A stretch of DNA of 45,527 nucleotides, taken from contig PHAD01000017.1 in the NCBI GenBank assembly GCA_002841595.1, forward strand, positions 1-45,527, given 5' to 3'. Under the pieces are notes generated by a model, which worked only from the letters and a program-made list of their open reading frames with translations, did no database searches and was not told the DNA's origin. Shown here piece after piece: positions 18,871 to 29,979 of this stretch (within the stretch, counting starts at the first letter, position 1; the number at the start of each line of letters is the position of its first letter). The translations under genes and the position numbers were made by a program. The stretch is from Firmicutes bacterium HGW-Firmicutes-12 (lineage in GTDB: Bacteria; Bacillota; Peptococcia; DRI-13; PHAD01).

Positions 18871-20406
18871 ATAGTTAATTATATTCTTATTGCATTAGTA
18901 ACAGGCATTATTAGCATTATAATTGGTTATATAATTAGGAAAAAGACTGCAGAGGCAAAAATTGTTTCAGCTGAAGAAGAATCGAAGAAAATTGTAGAGG
19001 ATGCTAAAAAGAGTATTGAAGCTCGCAAAAAGGAAGCGATTCTCGAAGCAAAAGAAGAGGCTCACCGCCTGAGGGTGGAAGCTGAAAGAGAAATGCGTGA
19101 ACGTCGTAATGAAATGCAAAGAATTGAAAGACGTTTAATACAAAAAGAAGAAACCTTGGATAGAAAATCAGATTCGATCGAAAGAAAAGATGAAAACTTA
19201 CAAAGGCTTGATGCAGAACTTCAATTACAAAAGAAAAACGTTGCTGAAATAAAACAAGAACAAATGAATGAACTAGAAAGAATATCTGGATTATCATTTG
19301 ATCAAGCCCGCGAAATATTACTATCACGTGTTGAAAATGAAATTAAACATGAAACTGCGATGTTAATAAAAGAATATGAGAATCAAGCTAAAGAAGATGG
19401 CGAGAAGAAGGCCCGAGAAATTATCTCTTTGGCTATACAGCGTTGTGCAGCTGATCACGTAGCTGAGACTACTGTATCGGTAGTGGCACTGCCTAATGAT
19501 GAAATGAAGGGGCGTATAATAGGACGAGAAGGACGCAATATACGAACTTTAGAAACACTTACGGGTATAGATTTGATTATTGATGATACTCCTGAAGCCG
19601 TAATACTTTCAGGTTTTGATCCAATTAGGAGAGAAGTGGCACGAACAGCACTAGAAAAGCTTATTCAAGATGGACGTATACACCCTGCAAGGATTGAAGA
19701 AATGGTTGAGAAATCACAGAAGGAAGTTGAACAACGAATTCGTGAAGAAGGAGAACAAGCAACTTTTGAAACAGGTGTAAACGGTCTCCATCCAGAGCTT
19801 ATTAAAATGTTGGGTCGCCTTAAATTCAGGACAAGTTATGGGCAGAATGTTTTAAAACATTCGATTGAAGTTGCACATTTAGCGAAAATAATGGCAGCTG
19901 AAATAGGTGCCGATACCGCACTGGCTAAGCGTGCAGGATTGCTGCATGACATAGGCAAAGCAATAGACCATGAAACCGAAGGACCACATGTAACTATAGG
20001 TGCTGATTTAGCTAAGAAATATAGAGAAGCACCAGAGGTAGTTCATGCAATTGCAGCCCATCATGGAGACGAGCCTTTCCAGTCGGTAGAAGCTGTGCTT
20101 GTTGCTGCTGCGGATGCAATATCAGCAGCGCGCCCTGGAGCTAGACGTGAGACACTCGAAGCATATATTAAAAGACTAGAAAAACTTGAGGAAATCGCTA
20201 ATCAATTTGAGGGTGTTGAAAAGTCCTTTGCAATTCAAGCAGGTCGAGAAATCAGAATAATCGTTAAGCCTGAAAAAATTGATGATGCGACGTCAGTAAG
20301 AATGGCACGCGATATTGTAAAACGTATTGAAGAAAACCTTGAATATCCAGGACAGATAAGAGTAGTAGTAATAAGAGAGACTAGAGCAGTAGATTACGCG
20401 AAATAA
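18871..20406 (+). CDS. rny: Ribonuclease Y (start codon uncertain: AUA 18871 or GTG 18862)
   Basis: N-terminal TM, coiled coil, KH ([15 protein letters not shown]), HD ([13 protein letters not shown]); the GTG start given by the ORF track lies inside the AGGAGG. Confidence 0.95.
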   Translation: MVNYILIALVTGIISIIIGYIIRKKTAEAKIVSAEEESKKIVEDAKKSIEARKKEAILEAKEEAHRLRVEAEREMRERRNEMQRIERRLIQKEETLDRKSDSIERKDENLQRLDAELQLQKKNVAEIKQEQMNELERISGLSFDQAREILLSRVENEIKHETAMLIKEYENQAKEDGEKKAREIISLAIQRCAADHVAETTVSVVALPNDEMKGRIIGREGRNIRTLETLTGIDLIIDDTPEAVILSGFDPIRREVARTALEKLIQDGRIHPARIEEMVEKSQKEVEQRIREEGEQATFETGVNGLHPELIKMLGRLKFRTSYGQNVLKHSIEVAHLAKIMAAEIGADTALAKRAGLLHDIGKAIDHETEGPHVTIGADLAKKYREAPEVVHAIAAHHGDEPFQSVEAVLVAAADAISAARPGARRETLEAYIKRLEKLEEIANQFEGVEKSFAIQAGREIRIIVKPEKIDDATSVRMARDIVKRIEENLEYPGQIRVVVIRETRAVDYAK

Positions 20407-20419
20407 TCGAATGTAAATT

Positions 20420-20467
20420 AACGGCTTGAGCTCAAGTCAAACTAGGATTGAGCACAAGCCGTTTTTA
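20420..20467 (+). terminator. Intrinsic terminator after rny
   Basis: AACGGCTTGAGCTCAA ... TTGAGCACAAGCCGTTTTT. Confidence 0.85.
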
Positions 20468-20528
20468 CTATAGTTTTTAAAGGGTAATACTAAGTAATAT
20501 AATTAAAATGGCAATTATGGAGGAAAAT

Positions 20529-21317
20529 ATGCTACGTGTATTAATGGTAGGAGACATTGTTGGGCGTCCGGGTAGAAGAGCTGTAAAAGTACTGTTAAAG
20601 AATTACCGCAAGAAATATAACATAGACATGATTATAGCCAATGGTGAAAATGCGGCAGGTGGTAATGGAATCAATAATTCTATAGCTAATGAGCTGTATG
20701 ATTGTGGAATTGATATTATAACTATGGGAAATCATACTTGGGATAAAAGAGAAATATTAGAATTCATTGACCATGATTATTCGCTCATACGACCTGCAAA
20801 TTATCCGTCAGGTACTCCTGGACGTGGAAGCGTCATTTATAAACAAGATGGAATTAAGATAGGTGTGATAAATTTAGCAGGTCGAGTATTTCTTGCACCT
20901 CTTGATTGTCCTTTTCGAACTGCTGAAAAGTTGGTCGAGAATATAAGAAAGGAAACCCCTATTATCATTATAGATTTCCATGCCGAAGCTACTTCTGAAA
21001 AAATTGCCTTCGGTTGGCATATGGACGGACGAGCTTCTGCAGTAATAGGGACGCATACACATGTTCAGACTGCTGATGAAAGAATACTCCCTCAAGGTAC
21101 AGGATATATTACTGATGTGGGAATGACGGGCCCTAGGGATTCTGTTTTGGGTGTAGATAAAGAAATGGTTATTAAAAAATTCGTTACACAAATGCCTGTT
21201 CGTTTTGAGGTACCAGGCGGAGAAATACAGTTTAATAGTATAATTCTAGATATATGTAAAAATACTGGAAAGACATTGAAAATTGAGAGACTAAATGAAA
21301 TAATTAGTTCTGAATAG
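20529..21317 (+). CDS. ymdB: YmdB-family metallophosphoesterase
   Basis: MLRVLMVGDIVGRPGR, NGENAAGGNG, MGNHTWDKRE, GTHTHVQTAD; follows rny; RBS atggagg before ATG 20529. Confidence 0.93.
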   Translation: MLRVLMVGDIVGRPGRRAVKVLLKNYRKKYNIDMIIANGENAAGGNGINNSIANELYDCGIDIITMGNHTWDKREILEFIDHDYSLIRPANYPSGTPGRGSVIYKQDGIKIGVINLAGRVFLAPLDCPFRTAEKLVENIRKETPIIIIDFHAEATSEKIAFGWHMDGRASAVIGTHTHVQTADERILPQGTGYITDVGMTGPRDSVLGVDKEMVIKKFVTQMPVRFEVPGGEIQFNSIILDICKNTGKTLKIERLNEIISSE

Positions 21318-21376
21318 TTTATTGAACGCATATACCGTACTATACATAAAAAATTAACTATTTATTCCTGTAATGA

Positions 21377-21401
21377 AGGAATTCCCAGAATAATGTAGAA
21401 T
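21377..21401 (+). promoter_or_regulatory. Sigma-H type promoter upstream of spoVS
   Basis: AGGAATT-11 nt-GTAGAAT, matches AGGAWWW-N11-RNNGAAT. Confidence 0.5.
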
Positions 21402-21448
21402 GAATATTATAATATTCTTACTATATAGAAGTTGGGAGGTAACATATA

Positions 21449-21709
21449 TTGGAAGTTTTAAAAGTCTCGGCAAAATCAAGTCCTAATTCAGTGGCAGGTG
21501 CATTAGCAGGTGTGATACGAGAAAGAGGATGTGCAGAAATTCAAGCTATTGGAGCTGGTGCTCTAAATCAATCAGTAAAAGCCGTTGCCATAGCCAGGGG
21601 TTTTGTAGCTCCCAGCGGAATTGATCTGATTTGTATTCCCGCTTTTACGGACATTATTATTGACGGTGAAGAAAGAACTGCAATAAAGCTTATAGTAGAG
21701 CCCAGATAA
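21449..21709 (+). CDS. spoVS: Stage V sporulation protein S (TTG start)
   Basis: MEVLKVSAKSSPNSVAGALAGVIRERGCAEIQAIGAGALNQSVKAVAIARGFVAPSGIDL, near-canonical SpoVS. Confidence 0.97.
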   Translation: MEVLKVSAKSSPNSVAGALAGVIRERGCAEIQAIGAGALNQSVKAVAIARGFVAPSGIDLICIPAFTDIIIDGEERTAIKLIVEPR

Positions 21710-21723
21710 ATGCATTAAGACTG

Positions 21724-21750
21724 AGCCTGTTCATGTGACAGGCTTTTTTT
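21724..21750 (+). terminator. Intrinsic terminator after spoVS
   Basis: AGCCTGT-tcatgtg-ACAGGCTTTTTTT. Confidence 0.88.
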
Positions 21751-21797
21751 GTACTACTGGCAAGTTTGAATGTGCCTATCTCTTGCAAAGGGAACGT

Positions 21798-21833
21798 GCG
21801 CGCTTAAGTGAACTGATTAAGGCGCGCTTTCTT
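21798..21833 (+). terminator. Second hairpin downstream of spoVS
   Basis: GCGCGCTTAA-gtgaactga-TTAAGGCGCGC then tttctta. Confidence 0.5.
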
Positions 21834-21886
21834 ATATGTAATAATATTGATACGATACTTAAGATAAAAAGGAGCGAAGAGATTTA

Positions 21887-22855
21887 TTGACTAGTTATAA
21901 AAAGTTTTATGGGAACACTATTGTGGTAGATGGTCATTGTGACAGTGTGTTAGAGTTATATAAGAACGAGCGTTCTTTTTGGAAAAAAGGTGTTCAAGGT
22001 CATCTTGATTGGCCACGTTTAAAAGAGGGAAAAGTAAACCTACAGTTTCTAGCCTTTTATATTGAGTCGGAATATAAACCGGCAGGAGCATTGGCTAGAC
22101 TTCTTGAACTGCTAGCTTTTTTTCGTAAATTACAAGAAGAAGCCCCAGAAAAATTACAAATTGTCTTGAGTAAAAAAGACCTTGCTGCTGTAAGTTACAG
22201 TAACAACTCATTTCTTCTTACTATTGAAGGCGGGGAGGTTTTAGAAGGAAAAACATCCCTAATACGAATATTGTATGAATTGGGATTTAGGTGTTTAACC
22301 CTTACGTGGAACCAACGAAATGCATTAGCTGACGGAGCTTGGGAAAACTTAAGCCGGGGAGGATTGACAAGACATGGTATAGATGTAGTGAAAGAGATGA
22401 ATAAATTAGGGATGCTTGTTGATGTTTCGCATCTAGCTGATGCCGGTTTTTGGGATGTTTTATCTATAACAAACAAACCAATAGTAGCATCCCATTCATG
22501 TTGTCGAACTATATATGATCACCCGCGGAATCTCTCTGATGAACAACTTGTCGCAATAAAAAATAATAACGGAGTTATTGGGATTAATTTTTATCCTGGC
22601 TTTTTAGGTGCAGGTAAAACAACAATTGATTGTGTCATTAATCATCTTGAGCATGCTGCCAGTATCGCTGGAGTAGATCATGTAGGTTTAGGGTCGGATT
22701 ATGATGGTATCAATAGTACTCCAGAGGGCCTGGAGGATGTAACCAAAATACCATATATTGCAGAAAAACTACTAATAAGAGGTTGGAAGGAACATGAAGT
22801 AGAAAAAATAATGGGAGGAAATTATCTACGTGTCCTATTTGAGATATTGCCTTGA
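21887..22855 (+). CDS. Membrane dipeptidase (renal dipeptidase family)
   Basis: VDGHCDSV, TIEGGEVLEG, LVDVSHL, ASHSCCRTIYDHPRNL, HVGLGSDYDGI. Confidence 0.94.
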   Translation: MTSYKKFYGNTIVVDGHCDSVLELYKNERSFWKKGVQGHLDWPRLKEGKVNLQFLAFYIESEYKPAGALARLLELLAFFRKLQEEAPEKLQIVLSKKDLAAVSYSNNSFLLTIEGGEVLEGKTSLIRILYELGFRCLTLTWNQRNALADGAWENLSRGGLTRHGIDVVKEMNKLGMLVDVSHLADAGFWDVLSITNKPIVASHSCCRTIYDHPRNLSDEQLVAIKNNNGVIGINFYPGFLGAGKTTIDCVINHLEHAASIAGVDHVGLGSDYDGINSTPEGLEDVTKIPYIAEKLLIRGWKEHEVEKIMGGNYLRVLFEILP

Positions 22856-23690
22856 TTGCAAAAAAGGAATAGCAGACCTGCATGTACATTCAACAGCATC
22901 TGATGGTCATTATTCACCCTATGAATTAGCGAAGATGGCTCAAAGAAAGGGCTTGCAGTATTTAGCCATAACGGACCATGATACAACGGCTGGTCTTGAA
23001 CAATTAGAAAATATGAAAGAGCCAAGATTACTGGAAATAATTCCGGGTATAGAGTTAAGTACAGAATATGAAGGTCATGAAATACATATCTTGGGTTATT
23101 CCCTTGATTATAATAATACAAAACTGCAAGATACTTTAAAGACACTTGCGGTAGCTAGAAGAGAAAGGGTTTACCGAATTGTAAAAAAGTTGCAAGAAGC
23201 AGGTTTTATGATTACTATTGAGGATATCAAAACTCATGCTGTTGATGCCGTGAGTTTGGGTAGGCCTCATGTTGCTCTTGCCCTTTTAGAAAAAGGATTA
23301 GTTAGTAGCATCAGTGAGGCTTTCGAAAAACTACTTACAAAAGGACGTCCGGGTTATGTAGCGAGATACAGAATTCTACCTCAAGAAGCAATATCACTGA
23401 TTATAGGAGCGGGAGGGTACCCTGTCTTAGCTCATCCGGGAAGCGGATTCGATCTAAAGTTATTACCCATCTTAATTAAAGAAGGTTTGTTAGGCTTAGA
23501 AGTCTTTTATCCACAACATAATCTTGAAATGCAAGAATACTATTACCAAATAGCGCAAATAAATAATTTGCTGATAACTGGTGGTTCTGATTTTCATGGG
23601 CATGAGGGTAACGATAACTCTTTTTTTGGTAATATACCAATTCCTGCATATACTATTTCATTATTGACTAGGACAAGCAAAAATAGATAA
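22830..23690 (+). CDS. PHP-domain phosphoesterase
   Basis: ADLHVHSTASDG, ITDHDTTAG, PGIELSTEY, LAHPGSG, GGSDFHGH. Confidence 0.93.
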   Translation: MSYLRYCLDCKKGIADLHVHSTASDGHYSPYELAKMAQRKGLQYLAITDHDTTAGLEQLENMKEPRLLEIIPGIELSTEYEGHEIHILGYSLDYNNTKLQDTLKTLAVARRERVYRIVKKLQEAGFMITIEDIKTHAVDAVSLGRPHVALALLEKGLVSSISEAFEKLLTKGRPGYVARYRILPQEAISLIIGAGGYPVLAHPGSGFDLKLLPILIKEGLLGLEVFYPQHNLEMQEYYYQIAQINNLLITGGSDFHGHEGNDNSFFGNIPIPAYTISLLTRTSKNR

Positions 23691-23789
23691 TTAATAATCT
23701 TTATTGATTATCTAATCACTTCCGTGAATATACTAAATAAAGAATGATAATAAAAATGGCAGAATTCACTGTATGGGAGTGATAATAAC

Positions 23790-24056
23790 ATGGGTAATGA
23801 ACAGGAATTGCTATATTTGCGTCAGAGGGTTAGTGATTTAGAAAGACAGGTAGAACAACTAAGACTTAGTAGAAGAGTTTTAATGAATCTTATTGAAAGA
23901 CTAGAAAACGAGAGAAGGAGTAATACAACCAAGCTCGAAAAAGAGAATAAAAGGTTGCAACTGGATAATTGGCGATATGCAAAAAGATTGATGAAGTATA
24001 ATTGTTACCTAGCAGAAAGAAGAGATGAAGAGAGTTATTCAATGGAGGATAGATAA
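23790..24056 (+). CDS. Small coiled-coil protein of unknown function (88 aa)
   Basis: RBS gggag before ATG; heptad-like LRQRVSDLERQVEQLRLSRRVLMNLIERLENE. Confidence 0.6.
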   Translation: MGNEQELLYLRQRVSDLERQVEQLRLSRRVLMNLIERLENERRSNTTKLEKENKRLQLDNWRYAKRLMKYNCYLAERRDEESYSMEDR

Positions 24057-24057
24057 A

Positions 24058-24639
24058 TTGAGTAGATTAATATTAGTAACTGGAGCCACTCGCAGTGGAA
24101 AAAGCTCATTTGCTGAAGGACAAGCTAATAAGTTAGAAAAGCCCGTAGCGTATCTTGCAACTGCTCAGGCCTTAGATTATGAAATGCAGGAACGAATTAA
24201 ATTACATCGTATGCGTAGGCCTTGTGCTTGGAAGACTTTTGAGGAACCTTATCAGATTGAAGAAATCATAGCGCAACACCATATGCATTATCCCATCTGG
24301 ATATTAGATTGCATTACTTTGTATGTATCAAACTTGCTATTTGCTAAGCTTGATAATGTAGAAGCAGACAACCTGGTTGCTAATCATATCCATGAGGAAA
24401 TATTACAAAGAATAGAAGACATTATTAGGGTAATAAAAAGCACAAATATTACGTTATTTGCGGTTACTAATGAGATTGGTTGGGGGATAGTTCCACCAGA
24501 TCCTATTAGCCGCCTATACAGAGATATCATAGGTAGAGTAAATCAAAGACTGGCCAAGGTTGCGGATGAGGTCTATATAGTTGCAGTAGGAATACCACTT
24601 AAGATTAAGCCAAGCTTGATTAACGAGAATATGGAATAG
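24058..24639 (+). CDS. cobU: Adenosylcobinamide kinase / adenosylcobinamide-phosphate guanylyltransferase
   Basis: VTGATRSGKSSFAE, LDCITLYVSNLL, VTNEIGWGIVP; TTG 24058 with ggagg RBS. Confidence 0.93.
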   Translation: MSRLILVTGATRSGKSSFAEGQANKLEKPVAYLATAQALDYEMQERIKLHRMRRPCAWKTFEEPYQIEEIIAQHHMHYPIWILDCITLYVSNLLFAKLDNVEADNLVANHIHEEILQRIEDIIRVIKSTNITLFAVTNEIGWGIVPPDPISRLYRDIIGRVNQRLAKVADEVYIVAVGIPLKIKPSLINENME

Positions 24640-25389
24640 GTGATTTACTTGAGAAGCATATTTACTGCACTTCATTTTCTTACTCGTGTGAAGATTTCAA
24701 ATAATATGGTTTTTACTAAGGAAGATTATCAGAAAGCGGTAATCTATTTTCCATTTGTAGGATTAATACTAGGTTTAATCCTAGCATTACTTGTATTATG
24801 GGGAAGGCTTTTGTTACAACCTTTTACGATAGCAGTATTAATCCTTTTCAGTGAAGTTCTTTTAACGGGAGGTTTACATTTAGATGGTTTCATGGATTCC
24901 TGTGATGCCTTATTTTCTGGGAGAGAACGTGAAAGAAAGCTTGAGATAATGAAGGATAGCAGGGTCGGAGCCATGGGTGTAATAGGTCTTGCCTGTCTTT
25001 TTTTGCTGAAGCTATCATTTTTATTGGAGCTCCCAGAGGGCATACTTCTTAAAGCTTTGATTGTTATGCCGATGGTAGGGCGTTGGGCTATAGTTTATGC
25101 AGTTATTTTTTTCCCATATGCACGAAAGAAGGGATTAGGTTCTTCGTTTCACAGTACGAAAAGCTCCTATTTTATTTGTTCTTCACTTTTTTGTCTGATC
25201 GTATTTCTATTAATTGTGCCCCTGGGGAAATTATACTTAGCATTACCTTTAGTTGCCTTTGGTATTCTAGTTATTACCAAGAGAATAAATACCGTCCTAG
25301 GAGGATTGACTGGAGATATCTATGGTATGATAAATGAAATCGGTGAGGTGCTTTTCCTAATCATTTTTGTTCTAATTAGCAAGATATAA
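24640..25389 (+). CDS. cobS: Adenosylcobinamide-GDP ribazoletransferase (start could be TTG 24649)
   Basis: ALHFLTRVKI, TGGLHLDGFMDSCDALFSGRERERKLEIMKDSRVGAMGV. Confidence 0.93.
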   Translation: MIYLRSIFTALHFLTRVKISNNMVFTKEDYQKAVIYFPFVGLILGLILALLVLWGRLLLQPFTIAVLILFSEVLLTGGLHLDGFMDSCDALFSGRERERKLEIMKDSRVGAMGVIGLACLFLLKLSFLLELPEGILLKALIVMPMVGRWAIVYAVIFFPYARKKGLGSSFHSTKSSYFICSSLFCLIVFLLIVPLGKLYLALPLVAFGILVITKRINTVLGGLTGDIYGMINEIGEVLFLIIFVLISKI

Positions 25390-25412
25390 GTAAAAAGTAT
25401 TTGGAGGAAAAA

Positions 25413-26027
25413 ATGGCTATTCGTTTATATTTGGTCCGCCATGGACTTACAATTTGGAATCATGAATTTAGATATCAAGGGCATACTGATATTAGCTTGA
25501 GTTCAGAGGGTATAGCGCAAGCTAAAGCCCTACAACAAAGATTTCAGCTGGAAAACTTCACTGCAATATTTTGCAGTGATTTACAGCGTGCTCAAGAAAC
25601 AGCAAGGATTATTAATCAGCCTCATAAATTGAGGATACAAGTTAATCAGTACTTTAAAGAAATTAATTTTGGCGAATGGGAAGGCTTGACATATGATGAT
25701 TTAAAAGATAAATATCCTGAACAAATAAAGGTTTGGCAAAAGACTCCCCATCTGCTCAGGCTAGAAAGGGGCGAGACCTTTGTGGAATTACGTGATAGAG
25801 CGTTGATAGGCATTAGAGAGATTACTTCCAAATATCCAGAGGGCAATATCCTAATAGTTACTCATGGTGGAACAATAGCATCATTAATATGTGGTCTTCT
25901 AGAGGAACCCCTAACAAAAATGTGGGACTATAAACAGAAGAATTCGGCTGTTAACATATTAAATATTAGCGATAAAAAAGTAACTATTGAGCTTTTAAAT
26001 GATACATCACACTTACAATCTGATTGA
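25413..26027 (+). CDS. cobC: Alpha-ribazole phosphatase / histidine phosphatase family
   Basis: LVRHGLTIWN, FCSDLQRAQETA, INFGEWEG, VTHGGTI; RBS ggagg before ATG 25413; adjacent to cobU/cobS. Confidence 0.85.
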   Translation: MAIRLYLVRHGLTIWNHEFRYQGHTDISLSSEGIAQAKALQQRFQLENFTAIFCSDLQRAQETARIINQPHKLRIQVNQYFKEINFGEWEGLTYDDLKDKYPEQIKVWQKTPHLLRLERGETFVELRDRALIGIREITSKYPEGNILIVTHGGTIASLICGLLEEPLTKMWDYKQKNSAVNILNISDKKVTIELLNDTSHLQSD

Positions 26028-26051
26028 AGCTATTAAAAGGGGATGAGGATA

Positions 26052-26354
26052 TTGTCAGATAGGAAAAAAAACTGGAGAACGATTTGGAGTATTCCAAGCT
26101 TACTTAAAAGGACTTGGAACCTAGTCAAAAACCCCCAAGTATCAATTTCAACTAAGATTGTAATATTTTTAATTGGTTTTGGTTACCTAATTTGGCCCTT
26201 TGATTTAATTCCCGATGTGCCTATTTTAGGACATATAGATGACCTAGGGGTTATATTTTTACTTCTGAATTGGTTTGTCAATCGTTCGATGCCGGAAGAC
26301 GTAATTGAAGCGGATTATTACTTTGAAGATGATGACGAAAACGCCAACAAATAA
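26052..26354 (+). CDS. YkvA-like DUF1232 membrane protein (start TTG 26052 or ATG 26043)
   Basis: FGYLIWPFDLIPDVPILGHIDDLGVI, the DUF1232 core. Confidence 0.85.
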   Translation: MSDRKKNWRTIWSIPSLLKRTWNLVKNPQVSISTKIVIFLIGFGYLIWPFDLIPDVPILGHIDDLGVIFLLLNWFVNRSMPEDVIEADYYFEDDDENANK

Positions 26355-26441
26355 TTATTCACTTTTCATGGGAATGTGGTATAATGCCAATAATATATTA
26401 GCCAGTTTCCTAGGAATACAAGAAATTCTAATTCATCATGA

Positions 26442-27914
<1,473 letters not shown>

Positions 27915-27926
27915 TGAATGTAAATT

Positions 27927-27954
27927 AAAGGAGAGTCTTAGACTCTCTTTTTTT
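27927..27954 (+). terminator. Intrinsic terminator after guaB
   Basis: GAGAGTC-tta-GACTCTC followed by T7. Confidence 0.85.
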
Positions 27955-28070
27955 GATTCTTTAGAATTAAAAGTTTTCATAAACGAAACTTCATTGGAGA
28001 TGAATAAAACAATATCATAGGTATAGAAAAAATGTAATCGAATAAAATGTTGTAGAAGTAGGAGGGAGGG

Positions 28071-28865
28071 ATTAATATTTCTATAATCTATCTTTCTAAG
28101 CGAATGTTAGCAAAATATACTTTAATAGCGATACTTTTTCTATCGATCTGTGGCATATTTAGTACTGCTATTCTCAATAAAGCTGAGGATGTAGTTAGCG
28201 TTTTGGTTTCCGGCATTAACAAACTTCATCCTATTTATGCTGTAGATATAAAAGAAAAAAAAGTTGCTTTTTCGTTTGATGCGACCTGGGGAAGCACTAG
28301 AACACCACTACTTTTACAAACACTTGCCGAGAATAATATAAAAACAACATTCTTTCTTACAAATATTTGGCTAAATTCTTATCCGCAATTGGCGAAAGAA
28401 ATAGTTGAAAATGGTCATGAAACAGGTTTGCATACTGCTAATCATCCTGATATGACAACACTTTCCGAGGATGGGATGCGTAAGGAGCTTTTAGAAAATG
28501 CTAAAATGATTGAGGATATTACTGGGCAAAAGCCGAGCCTTTTTCGGCCACCTTTTGGTGCTTATAACAACAAGGTAATCAGTATTGCAAAAGAGGAGAA
28601 TATTATACCAGTTCAATGGAGCATCGATTCATTAGACTGGAAGAATCTAACCGCCGAAGCAATTGTCAAACGTGTTACCGAAAGGATAAAGCCAGGTGCT
28701 ATTATATTGTTTCATAATGATGGTGCTAATACACCGAAGGCATTAGAAGCTATCATAGAATATATGAGACTAGAAGAATATACTATAGTTCCAATTTCAG
28801 AGTTAATTTATAAAGAAAAATATTACATTGATGTAAACGGAATTCAAAAAAGCAAAGAAGAATAG
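28071..28865 (+). CDS. Polysaccharide deacetylase, PdaB/YlxY-type (start uncertain: AUU 28071/28077 or ATG 28104)
   Basis: NodB-type FSFDATWG, TTFFLTNIW, GHETGLHTANHPDM, RPPFGAYN; only strong RBS (aggagggaggg) is ~34-39 nt upstream of ATG 28104. Confidence 0.88.
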   Translation: MNISIIYLSKRMLAKYTLIAILFLSICGIFSTAILNKAEDVVSVLVSGINKLHPIYAVDIKEKKVAFSFDATWGSTRTPLLLQTLAENNIKTTFFLTNIWLNSYPQLAKEIVENGHETGLHTANHPDMTTLSEDGMRKELLENAKMIEDITGQKPSLFRPPFGAYNNKVISIAKEENIIPVQWSIDSLDWKNLTAEAIVKRVTERIKPGAIILFHNDGANTPKALEAIIEYMRLEEYTIVPISELIYKEKYYIDVNGIQKSKEE

Positions 28866-28872
28866 GTGATAT

Positions 28873-29910
28873 TCAAATAACTGCTAGCTTTCTTAGCAGT
28901 TTTATTTCTTCTAAGGCTCGTCCAGTTCCACGAGCAACGCAGGTTAGGGGGTCATCTGCAATGTGAACAGGCATTTTCGTATGGAAGATGATGAATTTAT
29001 CAATATTCTTTAAAAGTGCACCTCCACCTGTTAGAGTCATACCATTATCAATTATATCGGAGGCTAATTCAGGTGGGGTTTTTTCTAAGGTTGCCCTAAT
29101 AGCATCAAGAATTGACATTAAAGGTTCTCCTAATGCTTCGCATATTTCTTTAGCAGATATCTCGATACTATTTGGTAATCCAGTAGCAAGATTTCTACCT
29201 TTAATTATAGTTGTTAGTTTTTCAGGCGGATCGATTGCATAGCCAATTTCTATTTTTGTCTGTTCAGCCGTTCTTTCACCTATGTCTAGATTGTAATTGC
29301 GTCGCAAATGACGTATTATAACCTGATTCATTTCATCTCCGCCTACACGTAATGATTTGCCAACAACAACTCCCCCTAAGGATATTAAGGCTACCTCTGA
29401 AGTGCCACCACCAATATCGATAACTAGACTCCCTTTTGGTTCAGATACGGGGAGTCCTGCACCTACGGCAGCTGCGATAGGCTCTTCAATCAGATAAGCC
29501 TCCTTTGCTCCTGCTTGGTAGGAGGCTTCAAGAACAGCTCGTTTTTCTACTTGCGTAATACCTAGAGGAATACCGATTAAGACCCTAGGCTTGGCTATTC
29601 CAAACCCTTTCATAGCTTTAGAAATAAAATACTTCAGCATTACTCTGGTAATATTGAAATCAGCAATAACGCCATCGCGCAATGGGCGGATAGCAATAAT
29701 ACTGCTAGGAGTACGACCTATCATCTCCTTAGCTTGGCTTCCAACAGCAAGGAGTTCTCCCGTTTTTTCATTTATGGCTACCACTGAAGGTTCTTTTAAA
29801 ATAATACCCTGACCTTTTAGAAATACGAGTGTGTTTGCCGTGCCTAAATCAATACCAATATCTTTATAAAGCCGAAGTCTAAATGAAAAAGGCTTTTTTC
29901 TGGCCTTCAT
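28873..29910 (-). CDS. mreB: MreB/Mbl-family rod-shape actin
   Basis: DIGIDLGTANTLVF, EPSVVAI, IPLGITQVEKRAV, EEPIAAAVGAG, LVIDIGGGTSEVALISLGG. Confidence 0.95.
   Translation of the reverse strand: MKARKKPFSFRLRLYKDIGIDLGTANTLVFLKGQGIILKEPSVVAINEKTGELLAVGSQAKEMIGRTPSSIIAIRPLRDGVIADFNITRVMLKYFISKAMKGFGIAKPRVLIGIPLGITQVEKRAVLEASYQAGAKEAYLIEEPIAAAVGAGLPVSEPKGSLVIDIGGGTSEVALISLGGVVVGKSLRVGGDEMNQVIIRHLRRNYNLDIGERTAEQTKIEIGYAIDPPEKLTTIIKGRNLATGLPNSIEISAKEICEALGEPLMSILDAIRATLEKTPPELASDIIDNGMTLTGGGALLKNIDKFIIFHTKMPVHIADDPLTCVARGTGRALEEIKLLRKLAVI
28879..28901. terminator. Bidirectional hairpin between convergent deacetylase and mreB genes
   Basis: AACTGCTA-gctttct-TAGCAGTT flanked by A/T tracts; overlaps mreB 3' end. 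Confidence 0.6.
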
Positions 29911-29979
29911 TACAACACCTCTTTATTTTACTATTATAATTAGTATTCAATATGAGGAGAGATATAATACACACTTTAT

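Noticed and set aside
19004-19327. 107-aa antisense ORF inside rny
   Set aside because: Phe/Leu-rich translation is the mirror of the Lys/Glu-rich coiled coil; spurious
25083-25337. 84-aa ORF in another frame within cobS
   Set aside because: Fully nested in a conserved gene, no independent signal
16899-26070. Shared 17-mer tgtcagataggaaaaaa at the recA start and near the DUF1232 start
   Set aside because: Both simply encode M/L-S-D-R-K-K; likely coincidence of start regions
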